Source of the DNA: Pedosphaera sp.
GTDB taxonomy: Bacteria > Verrucomicrobiota > Verrucomicrobiia > Limisphaerales > UBA9464
Assembly (NCBI GenBank): GCA_009695205.1
Contig: SIBK01000004.1
Span: 59,424 to 123,423 of the forward strand
Direction: 5' to 3'
Length of the DNA: 64,000 nt
Shown: in pieces, positions 1 to 9,500 of the stretch
How the letters are laid out: each line of letters opens with the position of its first letter
How positions within the stretch are numbered: position 1 is the first letter of the stretch
Notes under the pieces: generated by a model
Databases searched by the model: none
Seen by the model: the letters and a program-made list of their open reading frames with translations, nothing else
What the model was told of the DNA's origin: nothing
Made by a program: the position numbers and the translations under genes

Positions 1-44
1 GACAGTATGCGACCGGAGGAGTTGACTGCCACGGGGGAGATTTG

Positions 45-1109
45 ATGAAGTTTGGGGATGTCGCTCGCATCGACCGTTCTCGATCTCGATTCAAGCGGTT
101 GAAAAAAGGCCTGTTGCTGCGGAACGCGCTGCCATTTTTAATCGCTCCTTCCGACGGAGTCTCTGCCAAGTACGCGTTTGCCGGGGATGAAATCGGACGG
201 GGGCAGGTTCCGCGAGCCAACCGAGATTACATTCAGTTTCACTACGATCTGGGGAACGACTTTTATCAACTATTTCTGGACCCTGAAATGCAGTACTCGT
301 GCGGCTACTTCACGGATTGGAACAACTCGTTGGAGCAGGCTCAGAAAGACAAACTGGAGATGATTTGCCGAAAGTTACGGCTGAAACCTGGCGAACGAAT
401 GCTGGATATCGGCTGCGGCTGGGGTGGACTTATTTGTCACGCCGCACTCCACTTTGGTGTTCAGGCGCACGGAGTGACGTTGTCGCAAACACAGTTTGAT
501 TTCACGACGGAAAAAGTTCGTCGTCTGGGCCTGGAGAATCGTGTCACCGTCGAATTGCGGGATTACACAACGCTTGAGGGAACGTACGACAAAATTTCAA
601 ACATCGGAATGTACGAGCACGTCGGGATTGCAAACTACCCGACCTACTTCCGGAAAATCTATTCGCTGCTGCGCGACCGCGGTATTCTCTTGAACCACGG
701 GATTACTCGACGGGCAAAGCATAACAAGCGGCGCTTCGCCAAAATGCGGCCTGAGCATCGGATCATCGCCAAGTACATTTTTCCTGGGAGGGAGCTGGAT
801 CATATTGGGCATACCTGCGAGTCGCTCGAAGCCTTCAATTTTGAAGTCCACGACGTCGAGAACTGGCGTGAGCACTATGCCCAGACGACCCGGGTCTGGT
901 GCCAGGGTCTGGCAGCTCGGAAGGAGGAAGGGATTGCGATGGTCGGGCCCGAACGTTATCGGTTGTGGCTCGCGTACTTGGCCGGAGTCTCGTTCGGGTT
1001 TAAGGATGGGTCATTGCGCATCTTCCAAGTTGTCGCCAGCAAGCGCGCTGCCAGAGGCCCCGCGGCACTCCCGCCGACTCGCGCCGACCTGTACCGCTCT
1101 TCACGGTGA
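45..1109 (+). CDS. Cyclopropane-fatty-acyl-phospholipid synthase-like methyltransferase
   Basis: Class I SAM-dependent methyltransferase of the CfaS/mycolic-acid synthase family, which methylenates double bonds of membrane-phospholipid acyl chains at the cytoplasmic face. The SAM-binding motif DIGCGWGG lies at about residues 121-128. The family's FHYDLGNDFY segment (about 65-74) and the GMYEHVG active-site segment are both present, and HTCESLEAF follows in the C-terminal half. At about 354 residues it is close to the usual 380-400. ATG at 45 is preferred over the in-frame TTG at 42 because a purine-rich GGGGGAGA lies just upstream. The frame is open to the window edge, so a longer N-terminus cannot be excluded. 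Which modification it makes (cyclopropane, methyl branch) cannot be read from sequence. Confidence 0.85.
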   Translation: MKFGDVARIDRSRSRFKRLKKGLLLRNALPFLIAPSDGVSAKYAFAGDEIGRGQVPRANRDYIQFHYDLGNDFYQLFLDPEMQYSCGYFTDWNNSLEQAQKDKLEMICRKLRLKPGERMLDIGCGWGGLICHAALHFGVQAHGVTLSQTQFDFTTEKVRRLGLENRVTVELRDYTTLEGTYDKISNIGMYEHVGIANYPTYFRKIYSLLRDRGILLNHGITRRAKHNKRRFAKMRPEHRIIAKYIFPGRELDHIGHTCESLEAFNFEVHDVENWREHYAQTTRVWCQGLAARKEEGIAMVGPERYRLWLAYLAGVSFGFKDGSLRIFQVVASKRAARGPAALPPTRADLYRSSR

Positions 1110-1215
1110 TTCAGCGTCGACGGCAAGTCGCTATTTCCAACCAGCGCCCGTCGTGCCAGACTTGCGCCGAACACCTGTGCCTCCAAGAACCTCAGCCCGC
1201 GTCCACCCCGAACCT

Positions 1216-2058
1216 TTGCCCCTCCGCGTGGCCGCGGTGCAAATGAAGTTCGCCGGCTCTCTCGACGGCAACCTGGCGAAAATCGAAGCCGCCCTGCAGG
1301 CCGCTGTGCGCCGCCGTGCGGACGCCGTCCTCTTTCCAGAATGCGCCACCACAGGCTACGCGGGCGATTTCGCCCTGTTGCGGCCCGGTCCGATTCGCAA
1401 GGCGCTGGCCACTGTCAGCGCCCTTGCCGCACGCTTCCGTGTAAACGTGCTCGTCGGCTCACCGGTGCCTAGCGGACGTCGCTGGCAGAATGCTCTCGTC
1501 GTTTTCGATCGTGCGGGCCGCCTTGTTCACTGCTACGCAAAATGTCAACTCACAGAGGCGGATCGTCGATGGTTTTCGCCCGGTGACAACATCGCGCTCT
1601 TCGAGCTGGATGGCGTCTGCGCCACGGCGATGATTTGCCACGAGCGGCGTTACCCGGAGTTGCCCCGACTCGGAGTCATGGCGGGCTCTCAGATCATTTT
1701 TCATCCGAACGCGGGCTTGGATACGCTCGCGGTCTCGCGACGCAAGCGCAATGGCCGCGACGGAATCGCAGTACGCGCCTTCGAAAACGCCGCCTTCTAC
1801 GTCTTCGCGAATTCCGTCGGTCCGCAAGGCGGCGGCAAATGGTCGGCGGGAGACTCGAAGATTGTCGCGCCTAACGGACGCGTGCTGTGTCTCGCGGACA
1901 ATCAAAGCGAATCGATTCTTGTCGCCGACATGAATCTTTCGCTGGCAACACGAAAATACGCGCGCGAAAGCATCACGCATCCCCGCTTTCTTGCCCGCCA
2001 CTGGAGGGCGATGCTGCGGGAGGTGCGGTTGCGTGCGACGCTGCCACCGCACTGTTGA
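1216..2058 (+). CDS. Nitrilase superfamily carbon-nitrogen hydrolase
   Basis: Predicted cytoplasmic amidohydrolase of the nitrilase superfamily, cleaving an amide or related C-N bond; the substrate is unknown. The family triad is visible: Glu in FPECATTGY (about residue 42), Lys in YAKCQL (about 109) and the nucleophile Cys in ICHERRYPE (about 141). The typical opening strand, LRVAAVQM, follows a TTG at 1216. GTG codons at 1153 and 1177 are alternatives and no convincing ribosome site decides between them. About 280 residues is normal for the family. It follows the methyltransferase by about 100 bases on the same strand, so co-transcription is possible. The C-terminus is Arg-rich and poorly conserved-looking. 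Confidence 0.8.
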   Translation: MPLRVAAVQMKFAGSLDGNLAKIEAALQAAVRRRADAVLFPECATTGYAGDFALLRPGPIRKALATVSALAARFRVNVLVGSPVPSGRRWQNALVVFDRAGRLVHCYAKCQLTEADRRWFSPGDNIALFELDGVCATAMICHERRYPELPRLGVMAGSQIIFHPNAGLDTLAVSRRKRNGRDGIAVRAFENAAFYVFANSVGPQGGGKWSAGDSKIVAPNGRVLCLADNQSESILVADMNLSLATRKYARESITHPRFLARHWRAMLREVRLRATLPPHC

Positions 2059-2078
2059 CAGGACACCCTTCGCAACCG

Positions 2079-3232
2079 CTACATTCCAAACCAGCGGGCC
2101 CGACGGCTCGAACCGAAATGCTCTTTGTCGGCTCGCAGAGAGATGGACGGCTCGTAATAGGTGCCCGTCGGACCATCGGGATTGGAAAAGAAGTCGACGT
2201 CCACGCGGCCGATCCGCCCAGCGCCGAACTCGATATAGCACGAGCCTGTCCCCCGGTGCGTCACCGGCGCCTCATGGTTCCGCAGGCGTGCAATCAGCGC
2301 GGCAGCAACGGCGCGCGCGGCGCCCTCGGCGAAAACACCGGCTTTCGGTGTGCCTTGTTTCGCGCAATCGCCGACAGCGTATACGTCGGGGAAGCGTGTC
2401 TCGAGCGTCTTGGGCTTGACCGGCACATATCCGTTCTCGGTCATGCCGCTTTCCTCGAGTATTTTCGGGGCACGAATCGCGGGAACCCCAAGGAAGAGGT
2501 CATAGGAAAACTCGCACCCGTCTTCGATGGTGGCGACCCGGCGCTGCGTGTCCACCGACTTCAGTTCGCGGTCGGCGACGAAGGTGATGTTCCGCTCGGC
2601 GAAGGCGGCGAGCAACGCCCGCGAAGTCTCAGGCGACGGTGGCACGGGCGTTTCAAGCGGGAGAATGAGTGTAATCTCGCAAGCGCTCCGGATGCCGCGG
2701 GCTGTGAGATGGTCGTGCATCATCAGCGTTGCTTCGCTGGGGGCAGGCGGGCATTTGAAGGGCGCACCGCCGACGGCGATGAGAACGTGGCCTTTGGTGA
2801 ACGTTTTGAGCATTTCACCCAACCGCACCGCGCCTGCCAGGGTGTAGAACTCGGTCGCATCCGCCATGCCCGGCGTCGCAGCAAAGTCGTAGTCGGCGCC
2901 GAGCGCGATCACCAGGAAATCCGCCTTGTGGGTTCCCCGATTGGTGGTCACGCGCTTGGCGATGGAATCAATGGATGAGATCGTCTCCTGAAGAAAGCGC
3001 ACGCCGAACTTGAGAAATTTCTTATAGGGCAGCAGCACCCCGTCGCGTGTCGTGCGACCAAACATCACGTCGAGCTTCGAGAAACCGAAATAGAAGGCGT
3101 CGCCTTTGTCGATCAGCGTCACCTCAATATCGTCGCCGAATGCTTCCGATAGCATGGTGCTGAGTCCGAGCCCATCGAAACTCGCTCCGAGGACGAGAAT
3201 GCGTTTTTTCCTAACCGTTCCAAATTAATCAT
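2079..3232 (-). CDS. FAD-dependent pyridine nucleotide-disulfide oxidoreductase, frameshifted near the N-terminus
   Basis: Flavoprotein resembling sulfide:quinone oxidoreductases and type II NADH dehydrogenases. It has the C-terminal FAD motif VYAVGDCA and a second nucleotide-binding stretch, HVLIAVGG. The largest open frame starts only at ATG 3155 and lacks the first Rossmann motif. That motif (RILVLGASFDGLG) is encoded immediately upstream in the same frame, but without a start codon. An ATG at 3232 opens the other frame with MINLERLG and joins it exactly at an A6 run (3204-3209, minus strand GGAAAAAACGC). One missing A, or a -1 slip on A-AAA-AAC, restores a protein of about 384 residues. 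It may therefore be an assembly error, a real lesion or a slippery site. It converges on the nitrilase gene. The electron acceptor cannot be predicted. Confidence 0.7.
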
Positions 3233-3463
3233 CAATCGTTTTTGCCTTGCACGAACGGGCGCAAGCTTTCCGCGTCCTCCACTCTCGCCGAACGCAGCTC
3301 GTCCCCAATCCGCGCTGCTTCGTCCCGGACAAAGGCCATTCCACCACGGCAAACCCCCAATTTGTAAAATCCCTACAGACGCAACCCCGCGCCTAAAGCA
3401 TTGTCCCATCGTGTTCATTTCCAGAACAGGAACGAATTTGTTGCCGGTGCTGACACGCTTACT

Positions 3464-5704
3464 ATGACCCAGTGTATTACACGCTTCGCCGATCTTCGTT
3501 TCCTGGGGGTGGGGTTTTCAATACTCGCGACATTCCTCTGCGCTCCCGCCATGAAGGCCGATCCTTCCGCTGCCCGAGAATGGAACGAGGAGCTCCTCGC
3601 GGCCATCCGCAGAAATGTACCCAACCCACCTGGCCACGCTCGCAATCTCTTCCACCTGGCGGTCTCGATGTACGACGGGTGGGCCGCTTACGACGCAACG
3701 GCAGTTGGCTACATTTATAACGAACACATTTCTCCGCTACCGGCTGACATTGAGGCCGCCCGGCGCGAGGCCATTAGCTACGCCGCTTACCGCGTGCTGC
3801 GCGGCCGGTTCGCTACGGGGGCAGGCTCGGTAACTTCGCTGTCCAGCTTCGATGCAAAGCTCACTGCGCTCGGGTATTCCACATCCGTCGGCCAAGGCCC
3901 GTTGCTGACCGCGGCGACACCGGCGGAACTGGGCAAGCGCATCGGGGACGCTATTCTTGCCTGGGGCGGGGCCGACGGTTTTACTCAAGCCGCCTACCCG
4001 GAGGCCTATACCGCAGTCGTTAATCCCAATATGGACCCCCTGCGTGCAATGAGCGTCCTCGGTAATAACGGCCAGTTCCCGACGAGAACTAACATGCCGA
4101 TCGGTGTCGGCATCCCTCTTCTCTCAAATACCGCACAACAATACACTGCCGATACCGACCCAAATTTCTGGCAACCTCTCGCCCTCACCGCCTCTGTCTC
4201 TCAAAACGGCATCCCAACACCAGGCGGAATCCAGACATTTGTGGGCGTACAATCATTGGCAACTACTCCATTCAGTCTCACGCGGACGGATCGGCTGAAG
4301 CCATGGATAGATATTGGGCCACCCTCTCGCCTGAGCGTGCCGGGCAAACCCAGTACGACAGACAAGGACTACAAAGCTCAAGCGCTCGACGTCCTCAAAA
4401 AGAGCGCTGAATTGAATGATCCGACCGTTCTGGATATTTCCCCGGGTGCCTATGGGAACAACCCACTCGGAGCGGACTCAGGCACGGGACATCCCGTCAA
4501 TCCTGTCAGCGGTCTTCCGTATATGGCCAATCTGGCGACACGCGGAGATTTTACGCGGGTCTTAGCAGAATTCTGGGCGGATGGACCCAACTCCGAGACA
4601 CCTCCCGGCCACTGGCATGTGCTGGCCAATCAAGTGTCGGATAATCCACTTACAATAAAGAAAATACGAGGAAAAGGCCCGGTGGTGAATAATCTCGAAT
4701 GGGATGTAAAATCCTATTTTTCCCTGGCTGGAGCCGTGCATGACGCCGCCTGCGCCTGCTGGTCACTGAAACGCTACTACAATGGACCACGTCCCATCAC
4801 CATGATCCGTTTTATGGGGACCAAGGGACAGTCGTCCGATCCCGCGGGACCCTCCTACGACCCGCAGGGTCTCCTCGTCGAGCCTGGCGTGGCAGAAGTC
4901 ATTACCGCTACCACCACCGCCCCAGGTGGAAAACACGAACACATCTGGGATGTTTATTCCAACGCCTATAGCCCCGGTTTCATCTACCTGGGCACAATGG
5001 CTGTCTATTCCTGGCCAGCTGAAAATCCGACTAATTTGCCCGCACCCTCGATCGCAACTCATCAAAGCACCGTTCGTTGGATGCTGGCCAAGGACTGGCT
5101 GCCATTCCAGCGCAAGACATTTGTAACTCCAGCCTTTCCTGGTTATACATCCGGGCACAGCACTTTCTCCCGTGCTGCCGCCGAAGCTCTCACCTTGCTC
5201 ACAGGTACCGAGTCGTTCCCGGGTGGTTTTCACCACCATACCATTGCTGCCAGTAGCATGCAGATCGACCTGGGGCCCAGTGCTGCCGTCGATCTCCAAT
5301 GGGGCACCTACTACGACGCCGCCGATCAGGCCGGGCAGTCCCGCCGATGGGGCGGTATTCATCCCTTTGAGGACGACTTCAAGTCTCGCATCCTTGGGTC
5401 TCAGGTCGGAATATCAGCCTTTGCTTTGGCGGAGAAATACTGGAACGGCACTATCGCGGATGAACTCATTCAACCTCAGATCACCCTCTCCGGCAGTTCC
5501 GTTCTCGTAACGTGGCAATCCGCGCGCGGCATGGTTCACAAAATCCAAACATCAACCGATCTTGTGAAATGGTCAAACGCTAATACTTACTCTCTCTCCT
5601 ATGCGAATGGGGCGATTCCCGGGGACACTGGCGGAGCCTGGATCGACCGCAGTTCGGCAGGAGAGAAGACATTTTACCGTATCCTCCGCTCAACAAGTCC
5701 CTGA
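3464..5704 (+). CDS. Secreted vanadium-dependent haloperoxidase / PAP2-type phosphatase
   Basis: Exported enzyme of the vanadium haloperoxidase and acid-phosphatase superfamily, which binds vanadate or phosphate. All three signature motifs are present in order and spacing: K-x6-RP (K436 to R443-P444, KRYYNGPRP), SGHS with H565 (FPGYTSGHS), and S-R-x5-H-x3-D (H633, D637). The usual Pro before SGH is replaced by Thr. ATG at 3464 is chosen over the TTG at 3401 because it directly begins a signal peptide with a hydrophobic core and an Ala-x-Ala-like end (CAPAMKA). The product is about 746 residues. The final 75 residues form a beta-rich tail typical of secreted Verrucomicrobial proteins. Whether it halogenates or dephosphorylates cannot be told from motifs alone. 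Confidence 0.85.
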   Translation: MTQCITRFADLRFLGVGFSILATFLCAPAMKADPSAAREWNEELLAAIRRNVPNPPGHARNLFHLAVSMYDGWAAYDATAVGYIYNEHISPLPADIEAARREAISYAAYRVLRGRFATGAGSVTSLSSFDAKLTALGYSTSVGQGPLLTAATPAELGKRIGDAILAWGGADGFTQAAYPEAYTAVVNPNMDPLRAMSVLGNNGQFPTRTNMPIGVGIPLLSNTAQQYTADTDPNFWQPLALTASVSQNGIPTPGGIQTFVGVQSLATTPFSLTRTDRLKPWIDIGPPSRLSVPGKPSTTDKDYKAQALDVLKKSAELNDPTVLDISPGAYGNNPLGADSGTGHPVNPVSGLPYMANLATRGDFTRVLAEFWADGPNSETPPGHWHVLANQVSDNPLTIKKIRGKGPVVNNLEWDVKSYFSLAGAVHDAACACWSLKRYYNGPRPITMIRFMGTKGQSSDPAGPSYDPQGLLVEPGVAEVITATTTAPGGKHEHIWDVYSNAYSPGFIYLGTMAVYSWPAENPTNLPAPSIATHQSTVRWMLAKDWLPFQRKTFVTPAFPGYTSGHSTFSRAAAEALTLLTGTESFPGGFHHHTIAASSMQIDLGPSAAVDLQWGTYYDAADQAGQSRRWGGIHPFEDDFKSRILGSQVGISAFALAEKYWNGTIADELIQPQITLSGSSVLVTWQSARGMVHKIQTSTDLVKWSNANTYSLSYANGAIPGDTGGAWIDRSSAGEKTFYRILRSTSP

Positions 5705-6563
5705 AATTGGACAAGATTCAATCCTGCCGCGCGATTTGTTGCCTCCTTTTGAAGCCGAGGTTGATGGATGGTGATACATCGCGTCCGCTGCGCCGCGCAC
5801 ACCGCGGGCATTCTTGATTGAAAAGAAGTGTCTGCAACAGGGTTGCATCAACTTCCACGACCCCCCGCGTTGTGAACGATCAGAACCCCGTTGGTATTCA
5901 TGGAAAAGCAGTAGAATTATGAATAGGAATGAGAGTAAGATGATGTAAACAAAATAGCACGTGTGACATCCCCTGTTCTTTCATCCGAGTCCTCTTTCTA
6001 CTCTTTCTCTTAATCCTAATCGTTCTCTTACTCTCTTTTTCTCCAAGTGATGAGGCGACCATTTAATTTGTTTTAATTATATATTATGCAAAGTCCAACA
6101 AGCATTAAGCAAAGATCGATTCAGCCGTTCCTGGGCTATACACATTCTAACTACACTTTCGCTTCAAATGAGGCCGAGAAACGGCCCCGCCAATTTTGAA
6201 TCTACCCTAATGAAATGTCTGCGCCAGGGGCGACAGAGATTTGCGCAGCGCGCTGCCATTCTCTTTCTCTGGCGCACCTGGCGGGACTTGGACTTATTGT
6301 GCACACGACCCCATGGCTCCCGCCATGGGCTACTCTATGTCGCTGCTCCGCAGCTCAATCAAACAATCCAGCGGTCTCGCCTCCCCTGTCCCCAAAAACT
6401 CGACTCGACGGGCTTACCCCCCTCCGAAAGCACCTTGACAGGCCAATTCATGGAGCAAACCGTGCCCCAGAAGTTCATTTTGCCAGAAAACCGCGGTTTA
6501 AAGCAAATCGAGTCGCGAATAACACACATCATTGCTTGGGACGCAAAAGATTGCATTTGATCA
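5705..6563. other. Gene-free interval with a purine/pyrimidine-rich stretch and a dispersed repeat
   Basis: No credible coding sequence. Around 5920-5945 the plus strand is purine-rich (GAATGAGAGTAAGATG). Around 5985-6050 it is strongly pyrimidine-rich (CTTTCTACTCTTTCTC and similar). The two can partly pair through AGAGTAAGA and its complement. An AT-rich patch follows at 6060-6120. The second half contains the 102 bp dispersed repeat listed separately. Short overlapping open frames here come from the repeat and show no protein-family features. Confidence 0.6.
6229..6330 (+). repeat. Dispersed 102 bp repeat, copy 1
   Basis: This block aligns without gaps to 61475-61576, 55 kb away. Both begin GGCGAC, share GATTTGCGCAGCG, TGGACTTATTGTG and end in the same 20-base near-palindrome built on CCCATGG and CCATGGG around CTCCCG. 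Differences are mostly single substitutions in the middle. Both copies lie in non-coding DNA. The terminal inverted repeat could form a hairpin. Function unknown; likely a lineage-specific interspersed element. Confidence 0.75.
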
Positions 6564-9500
6564 ATGATAACGAGGTTGAAATTTAAACTTGTGCGATTGG
6601 CCGTGTTCTACTTGGCGGTGAGCCAGTCACCCGCCCAGGCTCAATGACATTGAGCCTAAGAATGAACGACACATTGTCCCGGTTGCCACGGCACCGATTG
6701 TCCTGGATGGGCGCGTGAACGAATGGGACGGAGTTGCCCAAATTGTCAATCCGAAGTTTGCCGTGCCGAAAGGATCAGGTAATGGCGCGAATTCGATTTA
6801 TGTAATATTTAAGGAGTACGGCGGCGGGACTTGGACAGGACCGGATGATCAGAGTTCGGCAGTTCAATTTGCTTATGACTCTGAGAATTTGTATTTGGGT
6901 ATAGTCGTCACCGACGATTATCAGGACAACGCCACCCACAGCGGCTGGAATGGTGACTCGGTGCAAGTGATGATTGCCAATCAGGCGAGAGACACGATTG
7001 TGGCGCTTTACAACTACGCGCTCGGCGACGTCGAAGGGGCGATCGATTCCATCATCGTTATGAACGAATCTGGCCCTGGGGGAACACAAGCGGTTTTCAG
7101 TCGGGATGCGGCAAATAAGACAACGTATTACGAAATTAGAATGCCAACTGGTTTCCTCGGACTAACCAAGCTGATTCCAGAGACGAAGTTCGGCCTCGGC
7201 TTGGCCATTAACGATGGGGACAAGCTGACTCCGGGTCAACGAGGCTGGAGCGGTTTGGGAGCTCATTCGATTGTCTATGGCAAATCTTCATCGGAAACGG
7301 CCTTGTTAACTCTCGGGGCTGACCAAACCTTGAATTGGGTCTTCCCGACGAACAATGCCATGCTGCGGCTGGGGCAAGTGTATTCCTTGACAGCCACCGC
7401 AGCAGCGGATTGCCCCTGACGTTTTCAATTGTTTCAGGCTCGGCAACGGCGGTGGGCAATCGGTTGATTCTCACGGCGGAAGGGGCCGTCACTCTTCGAG
7501 CGGAACAGTCGGGTGATGAACGGTTCCCAGCTAAGAGCGCGACCCGAGTAGTCTTTGTAGCGAATGCGCCCGTAATTCTGGATCAGCCGCTCGCCGCTAA
7601 TGTCGCTGCCGGAACCACGTTGACCGCCCGGGTCTCCGTTTAAGGAAGCGGCCCTATCGGCTACCGATGGTATCAGGATGGTCGGCTGGTGGCTGGGGCT
7701 ACGTCGGCGGAATTAAAAATCTCCAGTGCTGTTGCCGCCAACAGTAACTTTTATTATGTGGTCGCCGCCAATTCCTCCGGGGCGGTCACCAGCAGTGTCG
7801 TTTCGCTTTCTGTTGACCTTTCTGGTAGTGAACTGACTTTGCGACCACGGGGACGTTTATATCGAAGCCAGGGTAATTATGCGGCTGGAATTCAGGTGCC
7901 CGGCAATGTTGCCTATGCAGTCCACGGTTACTGGCCTGAATTACGGATCATCGATATTGCCAACCCAGACTCTCCTCGGCAAATCGCGCTAGTCAGGGTT
8001 GGAACTCCGTTCGACGTTGCGCTTGTGGATGATTATGCCCTGGTGGCCAACAGGGCCGCCGGTATTGAAATCATTGATGTACGCGATTCAACTCGACCGG
8101 TGCGAGTTCGAACGTTCAAAATGTTCGGAACCCTCGCCAGCCGGTAATTGTGGACGGTCGCCTTGCGTATGTGAAAAACGAGAACGCCGGACTGGTCATT
8201 CTCGATGTGACGAATTCGGTCAATCCTCGCGTGTTGTCCAAGCTGGCAACTCGGCGAACTGCCAATGGAGTCTTTCTGCGTGAGAACCGCACATACGTGG
8301 CCGAGTGGGGTCGAGGGCTGAACATCATCGATGTTGGCAACCCCGTTTCCCCCGCTGCTGTGGGCGGTTTTTTACCGGGCAACGCCCCTTATTCCGAAAA
8401 TGTTTTTGACGTGGTTGCCAACGCCTAGGCCACCTATTTGGCAGATACTGGCTTAAGTATAATAACCGTGGATCTGGGTGACCCGACCAAGGGTGTAGAG
8501 TCGAATCGGGTGGCTGGCCAAGTCTGGGGTCTAAACTAGCTGGGTCGATTCTTGTTCGTGGCGGACGGTGGTTCAACAGGGGGAACGGCGCCGACGGACG
8601 AGCTGCGTGTATTCGATGTCAACAACCTTTTCATGCTCGCCAGATCGGGGCGTTTTGCAGCCTTTGGGCAGATTGACGCGGTGCGGGTTTTGGGCAACCG
8701 TTTGTTTACTGTGGGCAGCCAGTTTGGAATCATCGACTTGTCGTTTCCCGCGATGGTCCCCGTGTTGACAAGCCAATTGAAGTCTCGGACGCATCGCACC
8801 GGGGAGGCCATCACTTTTGAAGCTGCGGCGACGGGTGCTGAACTATTCGCCTACCAATGGTATCGCTCCGGTCACGAGGTCAAGGGAGCCAAAGGACCGA
8901 CCTTGAACTTGCCTGCTGAGGCGACGGGTAATGGCGGCGACTACACCGTGGAAGTGAGCAACACTTTCGGAAGGGTGCTGAGCGCGTCAGCACGTCTCAC
9001 CGTGATCGAACCGCCGGTACTTGCCCAATTGCTGATCTCGCGCACACTGTTCGCGGGAGAGGTGAAAAACCTCCCTGCGGGCGTGTCCGGACTCGACTCA
9101 GCTACCAATGGCGCAAGGACGGCGCCTTGCTGGTCGGCAAGACCAGTGCAAGTCTGCCAATTGGCCCCGCGACCGCAGCCGAAGCCAGTCTTTATTCTGT
9201 GGTGGCTACTAATATCGCGGGAGCAGTAACACATTCTCAGATACTCGTCCGCATTCTGGCGCCGGCACGTTTCTCTCAACCACTGCCACCCCTGATTACA
9301 TTGGATGAAGGCGCAGTGCTAACTTTGACGGCTCAGATCGAAGGCAGTGGCCCGTTCACGTTTCAATGGCGCCTGAACGGCCAGGATATTGCCAACGCCG
9401 TCAGTTCGTTTTATACAATTCAAACGATGACGCTGGCCGACGCTGGCACCTATACCGTGGTCGTCACCGACGAAACGGGCGAGCGTGACCACGCTACGAA

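Noticed and set aside
6168..6586. Small genes in overlapping plus-strand frames
   Set aside because: They span the 102 bp repeat and resemble the frame in its second copy; this reflects the repeat, not a protein.
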